Position numbers and translations under genes: made by a program. Below the pieces are notes generated by a model. It was given only the letters and a program-made list of their open reading frames with translations. It was not told the origin of the DNA and did not search any database. From Paraeggerthella sp964369725 (GTDB lineage Bacteria; Actinomycetota; Coriobacteriia; Coriobacteriales; Eggerthellaceae): 12,263 nucleotides of DNA. Where the stretch lies: contig CAYJGC010000049.1 in the NCBI GenBank assembly GCA_964369725.1, forward strand, positions 1 to 12,263. Reading direction: 5' to 3'. Within the stretch, counting starts at the first letter, position 1, and every line of letters begins with the position of its first letter. Below, piece by piece: positions 1 to 7,259 of the stretch.

Positions 1-1838
1 TACTCTGGACTCCCGAACTGTAGGCGGTAGTACATAGCGTAAGTGCCACCTTTGGCGATTAGTTCTTCATGAGTACCTTCTTCGACCACGCGACCATCAT
101 CAACTACGGCAATTGCATCGGCACTACGAATAGTAGACAACCTGTGTGCGATGATAAGCGTGGTTCGTCCCGCAGAAAGCTCTTCAAGGGATTGTTGTAC
201 AGCGCGCTCGCTTTCGTTGTCAAGAGCGCTCGTGGCTTCATCCAAAATAAGAATACGGGGGTTACGCAAAAACACGCGCGCAATCGCAATACGCTGTTTT
301 TGCCCGCCAGAAAGTCGTGCGCCGCGCTCCCCAACAAACGTATCGTATCCATCTGGCAAGCTCTCAACAAATTCATGGATGTTTGCTTTTTGCGCAGCAG
401 CTATCACTTCTTCTGGCGAAGCATCGGGACGACCGTACGCGATGTTTTCCCTAATGGTTCCGCCAAAAAGATACACTTCTTGTTGCACTATACCAATGGC
501 CTCACGCAATGATGCCAAGGTGAGCTCTTGTATATCAATACCGTCAATCTCTATAGAACCCCCTTGAGGGTCATAAAAACGTGGCAGGAGTGAACAGGTG
601 GTTGTCTTACCGCCACCCGACGGACCTACTAACGCAACCGTTTTGCCCGCAGGAATTTCTAAGGTAAACCCTTGGAGCACGTCTCGCTTTCCATCATAGC
701 TAAAGCGTACATCTTGGTAGCGTATCTTGCCATCAATCTCTTGGCAGTCTATAGCGTTTGCCTGCGTTTCACCTACCCCACCTTCGCGCTTTATTTCAGC
801 AAACGAGCGGGCGTTTGGCGCGTCATCAACATCTGGATGTAGTGCAAGAATTTCTGCAAAGCGACGAAATCCGGCGTAACCCTTTTGGAAGGTTTCGACA
901 AAATTTACTAGCACTTCAACAGGAGAAATGAAGATGCCAATGTAAAGCGCATAAATAGCCAGATCCGCTACGTCAAGACTACCCGTAGCAACAAAGTAGC
1001 CGCCGCCTACAACCAAAACAGAATATAAAATTCCTACAAATAAAGAATTAGTAGCATGTAGCCAACCCACAAACCTATACGTGTTTTCTTTGGTGGCAAT
1101 AAAACGATCATTAGAAGTTTTAAACTTTGCGACTTCTTTACTCTCGTTACCGAATGACTTTACCACGCGAATGCCTCCAAGAGAATCCTGCAAACGCGTG
1201 TTAACATCTGCCATCTTTTGACGATTTTCGGTAAAGATAATACGCTTTTGATAGTTGCGCCACGAGGCATACACCACCAAGATCACCGTTGCTGCCAGCA
1301 TGATTGCAGTAAGGGGAACATTGATGAAAAACAGGAGCGCAAACGAGCCAACAATTTTCAACACGCTGATGAAAATATTTTCAGGACCGTGGTGTGCTAG
1401 CTCTGAAATATCAAAGAGATCGGTTACTACCCTACTCATCATTTCGCCCGTATTGTTACGATCGTAATACGAAAAACTTAGTCGCTGATACTGTTTAAAC
1501 AAATCCATGCGCATATCGGCTTCCATACGGGCACCCATAATGTGACCCCAACTGGAAATATAGTACTGGCAGGCAGTTCTTATGCCGTACAACACCACAA
1601 ATAGCAAGGCAATAAGCAGCAGCGATTGCAATATCACTTCTGGTTCACGCGTAAAAAAGTCATTAGTAAAAAATCGCAAGAATTGAGGAAACGCTAGATC
1701 AACTAAGGCAAGCAAAGTTGCACATACCAAGTCAAAGAAAAAGAGGAACTTATAGGGCTTGTAATAGCTTGCAAATTTTCTAAAGACCGCTTTTGCCGAG
1801 ACGGCCACCCCGCCCACATCTTGCTGTTCATTGTTCAT
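1..1838 (-). CDS. ABC exporter half-transporter, fused permease and ATPase, 3' end cut by window edge
   Basis: Type I (MsbA/BmrA-like) ABC exporter subunit. It should couple ATP hydrolysis to export across the cytoplasmic membrane as a homo- or heterodimer; the substrate cannot be read from sequence. The 612 complete codons show six probable membrane helices (about residues 30-52, 70-92, 152-173, 174-192, 262-283, 292-313), then a nucleotide-binding domain with Walker A GPSGGGKTT at 405-413 (Lys411), signature LSGGQ at 509-513, Walker B ending in Asp533 and catalytic Glu534, and the H-loop His565. All motifs are intact. The ATG at 1838 is preceded only by a weak Shine-Dalgarno (GTTGAGAC). Bases 2-1 read TA on the minus strand, so the stop may be the very next codon, and about 612 residues is normal for the family. 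It lies 117 bp downstream of whiA, probably with its own promoter. Confidence 0.93.
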   Translation of the reverse strand, partial: MNNEQQDVGGVAVSAKAVFRKFASYYKPYKFLFFFDLVCATLLALVDLAFPQFLRFFTNDFFTREPEVILQSLLLIALLFVVLYGIRTACQYYISSWGHIMGARMEADMRMDLFKQYQRLSFSYYDRNNTGEMMSRVVTDLFDISELAHHGPENIFISVLKIVGSFALLFFINVPLTAIMLAATVILVVYASWRNYQKRIIFTENRQKMADVNTRLQDSLGGIRVVKSFGNESKEVAKFKTSNDRFIATKENTYRFVGWLHATNSLFVGILYSVLVVGGGYFVATGSLDVADLAIYALYIGIFISPVEVLVNFVETFQKGYAGFRRFAEILALHPDVDDAPNARSFAEIKREGGVGETQANAIDCQEIDGKIRYQDVRFSYDGKRDVLQGFTLEIPAGKTVALVGPSGGGKTTTCSLLPRFYDPQGGSIEIDGIDIQELTLASLREAIGIVQQEVYLFGGTIRENIAYGRPDASPEEVIAAAQKANIHEFVESLPDGYDTFVGERGARLSGGQKQRIAIARVFLRNPRILILDEATSALDNESERAVQQSLEELSAGRTTLIIAHRLSTIRSADAIAVVDDGRVVEEGTHEELIAKGGTYAMYYRLQFGSPE

Positions 1839-1866
1839 ATGTCTCAACTATACCTTTACTTAAGCG

Positions 1867-1894
1867 TACTTATATTTCTCTGGTTTGTTGTCAA
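1867..1894 (-). promoter_or_regulatory. Possible promoter of the ABC exporter gene
   Basis: On the minus strand a consensus -35 TTGACA (1889-1894) sits upstream of the ABC gene. The best -10 candidates are TAAGTA (1867-1872, 16-bp spacer) and TATAAG (1869-1874, but with a short 14-bp spacer), so the -10 assignment is uncertain. The placement, about 30 bp before the start codon, is sensible. No convincing terminator for whiA is visible in the same 117-bp gap, so read-through from the upstream operon is also possible. Confidence 0.35.
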
Positions 1895-1955
1895 TTCTCT
1901 TAGGACAGAACTCTCCCGTGCAAACCACGACAATCCTATACAAGCATCAACAGAT

Positions 1956-2888
1956 CTACTTACGCGCCTCTTTTGCCATTTGCTCAATACGACGCACGCG
2001 GTGATATACCGCAGATTTTGAAAGCGGCGGCGTTGCTTTTTCTCCCAGCTCTTTAAGAGTTGCATCGGGGTTTGTTACACGAAGCCTGATGAACTCCTGC
2101 AAGGCAGGAGGTAAATTTTCAATGCCGTGAGCTTCAAGTACCGTTCGAATTGCATAAAGCTGATCAACCGAAGCATTTGCCGCCTTTGCCTGATTGGCAA
2201 TTTCAGCATTGGTCATGCGATTTACGTCGTTGCGCACACTTTTAATCACGCGTGCACTTTCAATCGCAAGGGCACTTTGGTGACCTCCGGTAAACGCTAG
2301 GAATTTCAAAATAGATTCGCCGCTTTTTATATAAATCATAGAAGAGCTTCTGCGCTGCATAATCTTTGCCGGAATGTCTTTTTTCTCCAAAAGGTCAACA
2401 ATGCTTTTTGCCAGCTCTTCGCTTTCCACAGTTATTTCAAAATGGTAATCTCTGCTGGGTTCTGAGATAAAGCCGCTCCCTAAAAAAGCACCGCGCAAAT
2501 AAGCAGCTATACAGCATTCCTTAGTAACAAGAGAAGGAGTAATCCCTAACACCAAACCACCTTCAGTAGACAAAACTCCCATATCAACCAGCGCAGAGGC
2601 AAGACGTGGCTGTGTTGGCACCTCTATCAGATAATTTGGCGTTTTATGCAACACGCTTCTTCGTACGGTAAGTTTTGTTTTAAGGCTGTACAGCTCATGC
2701 AAGAGCTTAATTGCCAAACGAGCCACCGAAGGAATATCTATAGCAATCTCAACGCGATACTTCCCCTGCCCACTAAAAAATAACGTGCCTTCTATACGAA
2801 GCAACGCAGCAAGGGTGGCTTTTTCGCAGTGAGAACACAAGGGAGGAACCCTTGAAAGTTCATCTTTTACCTCTGTCGAGAACGACAC
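1956..2888 (-). CDS. whiA: WhiA, LAGLIDADG-derived DNA-binding regulator
   Basis: WhiA-family protein of 310 residues, close to the usual length. In this family the N-terminal half has the fold of LAGLIDADG homing endonucleases but is not a nuclease, and the C-terminal half is a helix-turn-helix DNA-binding domain. WhiA controls sporulation septation in Streptomyces and influences division in Firmicutes. Seen here: the degenerate LAGLIDADG helix around residues 126-142 (RGAFLGSGFI, no catalytic acid), the family HTH segment beginning NRMTNAEIAN at 223, and a second helical segment about 276-305. The GTG at 2888 is chosen because it gives the standard start VSFSTEVKDEL. A longer reading from a GTG at 2939 would add 17 atypical residues and lie wholly inside yvcK. 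A weak GGGGGTG lies upstream as ribosome-binding site. It overlaps the end of yvcK by 22 bp, which suggests translational coupling. Confidence 0.95.
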   Translation of the reverse strand: MSFSTEVKDELSRVPPLCSHCEKATLAALLRIEGTLFFSGQGKYRVEIAIDIPSVARLAIKLLHELYSLKTKLTVRRSVLHKTPNYLIEVPTQPRLASALVDMGVLSTEGGLVLGITPSLVTKECCIAAYLRGAFLGSGFISEPSRDYHFEITVESEELAKSIVDLLEKKDIPAKIMQRRSSSMIYIKSGESILKFLAFTGGHQSALAIESARVIKSVRNDVNRMTNAEIANQAKAANASVDQLYAIRTVLEAHGIENLPPALQEFIRLRVTNPDATLKELGEKATPPLSKSAVYHRVRRIEQMAKEARK

Positions 2889-3991
2889 AGCTTCAACACC
2901 CCCGAAAACGCATCGCGTAGCGCAACAGGATCGTGCCACGTAGGATAAACAGGATCAACTAAGTTGCGACAAATAACTACGGGGCCTTGCGCCTGAATTA
3001 CGCGAATATCTTGATGCTTGATGGAAACAGGCCTAATGCGTCCCGAAAGCTCTAGGTCGTGCATGTCTGACATGGTGGTATGTTCTGGGTCTTCTCCCGT
3101 TACGGCACCAAAAACACCTGTTGCGGGGCTTTCGGAACGTAAAGGAACAGCAGAATGAACCAACACATAGTCAAGCCTACCTCGCATACCATGATCAAGC
3201 AAGGCTTCAATATGCTCCCGCGCACTTAAACCCCACGTTTCGCCTTGCATATCTGCCAAAGAACACACAAACAAAGTTGCACCTTTTGAACTGCGAATAG
3301 CTTCTACCACACCTGGCACCAAAAGATTAGGAATAATAGAAGTAAACAATGATCCCGGACCGAGCACAATAAAGTCTGCTTGGCGAATAGCCTCAAGTGC
3401 CGGCTCGTACGCAACAATGGGTTGAACCGCTTGAAGCCGCACCGACTCAAGCGCAGTTCTTGAATGGCAGGCAACCGCCTGCCCTTCAATATAGCGACCA
3501 TCACGCGTATACGCCGTAAGTGACACCCTATCAAGCGTTGAGGGATATACATGCCCTTGCGCATTCAGGAGTTTTTCACACACCGCAATAGCCTCTGGAA
3601 AAGAACCTGTTGCATCCTCAAGTGCTGAAAGCATCAAATTACCCAGCGTGTGATTACGTGCAAAAGGAAATCGATACTTATATGCCTTAGTAAACGGATC
3701 AGCAGGATCGGCCGCCATCGCAGCAATGCACTTTCGCACATCACCAGGCGCCGTTACGCCTGCTTCTTCGCGCAGAATACCGGTAGACCCTCCATCATCT
3801 GCCATTGCTACAACCGCACTTGTTTCAAATCCCATAGAAAGCAGAGTCCGGATGGAAACAGGTGCTCCTGTTCCGCCACCTATCACTACCGCTTTTACCA
3901 CTTCATGAGGCGCAACAACAGGAGCTGCGTCACGCAATGGCTCAAAAGACGAGGTCATTGAAGGGTCGTACAAAAATGAACGTGAATCCAT
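2867..3991 (-). CDS. yvcK: YvcK/CofD-like UDP-sugar-binding protein (gluconeogenesis factor family)
   Basis: 374-residue member of the CofD/YvcK family. B. subtilis YvcK and its mycobacterial relative CuvA bind UDP-GlcNAc-type nucleotides and are needed for normal cell shape and growth on gluconeogenic carbon sources. Seen here: the nucleotide-binding GGGTG at 38-42, DDGGSTG at 65-71, NHTLGN at 113-118 and GPGSLFTS at 211-218, all diagnostic of the family. The ATG at 3991 follows a good Shine-Dalgarno, AAAGGTGAG, whose first bases overlap the rapZ stop codon. About 30 residues precede the first beta strand, more than in the roughly 317-residue B. subtilis protein; Met12 (3958) is an alternative start but lacks such a good site. 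It lies 9 bp after rapZ and overlaps whiA by 22 bp, so the three genes are surely cotranscribed. Confidence 0.96.
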   Translation of the reverse strand: MDSRSFLYDPSMTSSFEPLRDAAPVVAPHEVVKAVVIGGGTGAPVSIRTLLSMGFETSAVVAMADDGGSTGILREEAGVTAPGDVRKCIAAMAADPADPFTKAYKYRFPFARNHTLGNLMLSALEDATGSFPEAIAVCEKLLNAQGHVYPSTLDRVSLTAYTRDGRYIEGQAVACHSRTALESVRLQAVQPIVAYEPALEAIRQADFIVLGPGSLFTSIIPNLLVPGVVEAIRSSKGATLFVCSLADMQGETWGLSAREHIEALLDHGMRGRLDYVLVHSAVPLRSESPATGVFGAVTGEDPEHTTMSDMHDLELSGRIRPVSIKHQDIRVIQAQGPVVICRNLVDPVYPTWHDPVALRDAFSGVLKLCRSRQR

Positions 3992-4000
3992 ATCTCACCT

Positions 4001-4966
4001 TTAGTTTTCTTGGTGAGGACGAGCGGCGTCATTGTCTACCCTCAGCTTACCGTCAACCCCTTCGGCAAGCTTTAAATCGCGGTGAGCTATACTAATGCGA
4101 TAACCTTGTGCTTTCAGATAGTTTGCGGTCTCTTCCGCCAGCGCAACACTGCGATGCTGTCCGCCGGTGCAGCCAATAGCAATAGCAAGCTGCTGTTTTC
4201 CTTCTGCCACATAACCGGGCATCACACAGTCTAAAAGCGCACGCCAACGTTTTTGGAATTCCTCTGTTTCAGGGCGGTACAAAACAAAATCACGCACCGG
4301 CTGATCAAGACCCGTAAAAGGACGCAAATTTATATCGTAGTAAGGGTTAGGCAAAAAGCGAACATCGATTACCAAGTCAGCATCATTGGGTGCTCCATGT
4401 TTAAACCCAAACGAATACACCGTCACCTGTAAGCCTGCGCGCTCTTCGCTCTGTGTAAACAATTCGCGAATAGTAGCGCGCAACTGAGGTGGTAATAAAT
4501 CTGTTGTATCTACTACATGATGAGCGCTTTCTCTCAGGTTAAACAACAGACTTCTCTCACGCTCAATGCCTTTTGCAATAGATGCCCCATCACTACAGAG
4601 CGGATGACGGCGTCTGCTTGATTTATAACGTGAAATAAGCTTTTCGTCATTTGCATCCAAAAACAAAATGCGATATTCAATACCACGCTCTTTGAGCTTT
4701 TTGAGTTCACATTGTAAGCTCGCAAAAAAATCGCGATTACGTGCGTCGCACACAACCGCCAAGCGATGGTATTTTTCACCATGACCAGGCATTCCAGTTA
4801 GCTCTAGCAAATTTCCGATAAGACTTGAAGGGAGATTATCCACGCAAAAATACCCCAGATCTTCAAACACATGCATCGCTTCGGTACGACCCGCACCACT
4901 CATGCCGCTCACTATCACTAATTCTGGCATGCTTTCAAGGTCTAAACCTGCATCAAAATCAATCAT
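4001..4966 (-). CDS. rapZ: RapZ/YvcJ-family P-loop nucleotide-binding protein
   Basis: 321-residue RapZ (YvcJ/YhbJ) protein. In enterobacteria RapZ is an RNA adaptor that delivers GlmZ sRNA to RNase E and so controls glucosamine-6-phosphate synthase. In Gram-positives the homologue is a nucleotide-hydrolysing protein with a less defined role, so the sRNA function should not be assumed here. Seen: P-loop GMSGAGRT at 21-28, with Arg27 where RapZ of many phyla has Lys; VDNLP at 42-46; and the conserved C-terminal signature GCTGGQHRSV at 265-274. The ATG at 4966 has the Shine-Dalgarno AGGGGTG about 6 nt upstream. Met13 is an internal alternative close to the P-loop, but the first ATG has the better site. 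It lies 16 bp after uvrC. Confidence 0.96.
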   Translation of the reverse strand: MIDFDAGLDLESMPELVIVSGMSGAGRTEAMHVFEDLGYFCVDNLPSSLIGNLLELTGMPGHGEKYHRLAVVCDARNRDFFASLQCELKKLKERGIEYRILFLDANDEKLISRYKSSRRRHPLCSDGASIAKGIERERSLLFNLRESAHHVVDTTDLLPPQLRATIRELFTQSEERAGLQVTVYSFGFKHGAPNDADLVIDVRFLPNPYYDINLRPFTGLDQPVRDFVLYRPETEEFQKRWRALLDCVMPGYVAEGKQQLAIAIGCTGGQHRSVALAEETANYLKAQGYRISIAHRDLKLAEGVDGKLRVDNDAARPHQEN

Positions 4967-4982
4967 ATTTCACCCCTTCGCG

Positions 4983-6965
4983 CTATTCAGGTCTATTGTC
5001 AGCTAATGCGTCATGAGACGATTCCTCGAATCCCACTGCACGCGTTTCTGTATAGTCTTTATTATACTGCTGAAGTACACAATAAAGCTCTTCAGCCACT
5101 TCATTAGGCAGAACCTTTGTATTTTTGATATCTTCAAGTGAAGCTGCCTTGATGTTTTTAAACGACTTAAAGGCCTTTATGAGCGCTTTTTTACGTACCG
5201 GACCCAAACCGGGAACTTCATCAAGAATAGAAGCAGTCATCCCTTTCCCGCGTAACTCACGATGAAAGGTAATGGCAAAGCGGTGGGCTTCGTCTCTCAC
5301 GCGCTTTACCAAATACAACGATGCAGAACCGCTGGGCAACACAACCGGACCACTTTCTTGCCAAGGGACAAACAACTCTTCGTCACGCTTAGCAAGACCG
5401 CACAGGTCAATATCATCAATCCCCATCACCTCAAACATTTTCAACGCAGCAGAAAGCTGAGGTTTACCACCGTCAAGAATAATTAAATCAGGCTTACTGC
5501 CAAAGCGTTCATCAGCCATGCGTTCGGGGGCATAGCGGCGTGATAAGACTTCTTGCATACTTAAAAAGTCATTTGCTTCGTCAAGAGGTGTTTTAATCTT
5601 AAAGCGGCGATATTGGTTTTTGTCAGGTTTGCCATTGGTAAATACGACCATAGAGGCAACCGTATACGAGCCATGAATAGTCGAAATATCGAAGCATTCA
5701 ATGCGCAGTGGCGCTTCGCGCAATGCAAGGGCACTTTCAAGTTGCAACAACGCTTCATTAAGACGCTTGTCTTCATAGTTGCTACGCACTTTAAAACGCA
5801 TGAGCGTATGTCGCGCGTTAGTTTCTGCCATTTCAATGAGTTCTGCTTTTTCTCCTTTTTGGGGAGCCGTAAAGCGCACTTTGGCACCATGTGGATTCGC
5901 CAAGCGTTCGGTCAGCCACTGCTCCATAACCGCTTGATCTTCAGGTGTTTCACGAACTATAACCTCATGAGGTATTGAAGTTGTTGCATCATAATAGCGA
6001 AGCAAAAACATATGCAATAAGTCTTGATCTGGTACATCTTTTCCGCGATTCAAAACAAACTCGTTAGAGTTAATGATACGTCCTTCACGAACCATGAAAA
6101 CATGGACACCTGCAACAGTTTCTTCGCGGAAAATTCCTAGCACATCAGCATTGAGGTTTCTGGTAGATACCGCGTGCTGCTTACTACACAGCCCGTTAAC
6201 GGTGTCGATTCTTGATTTAATGCGCGCAGCGCGCTCAAAGTCTAAGTCTTGCGCTGCCGTCTGCATCTCTTCGGTGAGCTCCTCTACAAATTCTCGATGA
6301 TGCCCCAATAAGAAGCGCTCAATGCGCTTTACATTGATCGCATACTCTTCAGGCGAAATCCATCCACAGCATGCGCCTGGACCGAGCCCCACATGGGCAT
6401 CAAAACACGGGCGTGCCTCCTTAGACATAAGCGCCAACGGATCGCGCTCTAGCTGGCGAGTTATACGACGCCAATCTGCACAGGAACTAGCACAAAGCGG
6501 AACCACCCTGCGTGCAATATCAACCATATTACGTGCCGCACGACTGTCAGTGTAAGGCCCGAAATAGCGCGTGTCACTTCTATGCTTTTCACGCGTGTAT
6601 TTGATAGCGGGGAACATATCGCCCTTGGTAAGCGCAATAAACGGATACGACTTATCGTCTTTAAAGTCTGCATTAAAAAACGGGCTGTGCTGATTAATGA
6701 GATTCTTTTCAAGAACCAAAGACTCGTGTTCACTCTCGACCACGATATAATCAAACGTTTCAATTTGATCTACCAGTAAGGGAATTTTTGCCCGTTCGTC
6801 TTGGAAGTTAACATATTGACGCATACGCGCACGAAGCTGCTTTGCCTTGCCCACATAAATAACCAGACCTGTTTTATCCTTCCACAAATACACCCCAGGA
6901 AGCGCAGGTACACTGTTTAGCTCATGTTTAAGGCGGTCAAGTTTTTTTGTAAGTGCGTCTTGCAC
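4983..6965 (-). CDS. uvrC: UvrC, excinuclease ABC subunit C
   Basis: 660-residue UvrC, which makes the 3' and 5' incisions around a DNA lesion after loading by UvrA and UvrB. Domains seen in order: GIY-YIG nuclease (GVY at 24-26, YVG at 37-39), a cysteine-containing segment (Cys158, 162, 187, 199, 200), the UVR motif for UvrB contact at about 230-258, the RNase H-like C-terminal nuclease with probable metal and catalytic residues Asp426 (CFDIST), Asp498 (LDGGKPQ) and His561 (DEAHRFAI), and tandem helix-hairpin-helix DNA-binding motifs at about 578-613 (VPGLGP). The start is GTG at 6965, preceded by TAAAGGA about 8 nt upstream; an ATG at 6973 is out of frame. It is the first gene of the uvrC-rapZ-yvcK-whiA operon. 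The cysteine spacing differs from the usual iron-sulfur pattern (see findings). Confidence 0.97.
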   Translation of the reverse strand: MQDALTKKLDRLKHELNSVPALPGVYLWKDKTGLVIYVGKAKQLRARMRQYVNFQDERAKIPLLVDQIETFDYIVVESEHESLVLEKNLINQHSPFFNADFKDDKSYPFIALTKGDMFPAIKYTREKHRSDTRYFGPYTDSRAARNMVDIARRVVPLCASSCADWRRITRQLERDPLALMSKEARPCFDAHVGLGPGACCGWISPEEYAINVKRIERFLLGHHREFVEELTEEMQTAAQDLDFERAARIKSRIDTVNGLCSKQHAVSTRNLNADVLGIFREETVAGVHVFMVREGRIINSNEFVLNRGKDVPDQDLLHMFLLRYYDATTSIPHEVIVRETPEDQAVMEQWLTERLANPHGAKVRFTAPQKGEKAELIEMAETNARHTLMRFKVRSNYEDKRLNEALLQLESALALREAPLRIECFDISTIHGSYTVASMVVFTNGKPDKNQYRRFKIKTPLDEANDFLSMQEVLSRRYAPERMADERFGSKPDLIILDGGKPQLSAALKMFEVMGIDDIDLCGLAKRDEELFVPWQESGPVVLPSGSASLYLVKRVRDEAHRFAITFHRELRGKGMTASILDEVPGLGPVRKKALIKAFKSFKNIKAASLEDIKNTKVLPNEVAEELYCVLQQYNKDYTETRAVGFEESSHDALADNRPE

Positions 6966-6991
6966 GATAACATTCCTTTATATATCTTTAC

Positions 6992-7022
6992 TTAAACAGA
7001 TAGTGTACCCTAACCTGTTTAA
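6992..7022. repeat. 8-bp inverted repeat in the uvrC leader, possible operator or leader hairpin
   Basis: Perfect inverted repeat TTAAACAG (6992-6999) and CTGTTTAA (7015-7022), separated by 15 bp, lying 27-57 bp upstream of the uvrC GTG. On the minus strand it is followed by AAGTAAAG, not by a U tract, so it is not a terminator for transcription coming from lysO. On the plus strand seven Ts follow after five bases (7028-7034), but no plus-strand gene ends here. The position fits an operator or leader stem for the uvrC operon. The function is inferred from position only. Confidence 0.5.
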
Positions 7023-7216
7023 AGGCGTTTTTTTACCATCTAAAACGCATCCCTAAATCATGGATTTTCGCTGTCGCATTCTTGTCAAATTGCCTAAATT
7101 TACCTGACTTCCTATTTAGCATTAAGGTGCGCATTAAGTTTGAGTCGAATACATCTCTTCAGAAGAAGCGTTTTCGTGTATAGGTGACTTCATTGAAAGG
7201 GCGTTCTTAGCATAAA

Positions 7217-7256
7217 TGGACAACTTTATTTAAGCTGTATCGCGCAGCCTTGTCCA
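7217..7256. repeat. Nested inverted repeat just after the lysO stop codon
   Basis: TGGACAA (7217-7223) pairs perfectly with TTGTCCA (7250-7256). Inside lies a second perfect stem, GCTG (7234-7237) with CAGC (7245-7248), around a 7-nt loop. The two stems are joined by an asymmetric bulge, 10 nt on one side and 1 nt on the other. It begins 3 bp beyond the lysO stop on the minus strand, where a terminator would be expected, but only TTTATG follows, a poor U tract. It could be a weak or Rho-assisted terminator, an mRNA 3'-end stabiliser or a protein-binding site. Confidence 0.45.
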
Positions 7257-7259
7257 GAT

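Larger units (their letters stand above)
6966..7259. other. Intergenic region between lysO and the uvrC operon
   Basis: This 294-bp stretch holds no ORF that I can support. It must contain the uvrC promoter, but no clear -35/-10 pair stands out on the minus strand. A TTGACA lies within about 7080-7090 read on the minus strand but lacks a good -10 at the right distance. Visible structures are the inverted repeats at 6992-7022 and 7217-7256 and an 8-bp direct repeat GCATTAAG at 7119-7126 and 7131-7138. The sequence is more AT-rich than the flanking genes. I see no SOS box of the CGAAC-N4-GTTCG type. Confidence 0.6.

Noticed and set aside
1..1838. The ABC exporter as a truncated pseudogene
   Set aside because: All ATPase motifs are intact and the missing end is explained by the window boundary; about 612 residues is nearly full length.
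1956..2888. WhiA as an active homing endonuclease
   Set aside because: The LAGLIDADG helix lacks the catalytic acidic residue, and WhiA proteins are regulators, not nucleases or mobile elements.
2889..2939. A longer WhiA starting from GTG 2939
   Set aside because: The extra 17 residues do not resemble WhiA and lie entirely within yvcK; the family starts at the SFSTEVK segment.
5613..5978. A 121-residue plus-strand ORF inside uvrC
   Set aside because: It is antisense to a well-conserved gene, has no similarity that I recognise and no initiation signals.
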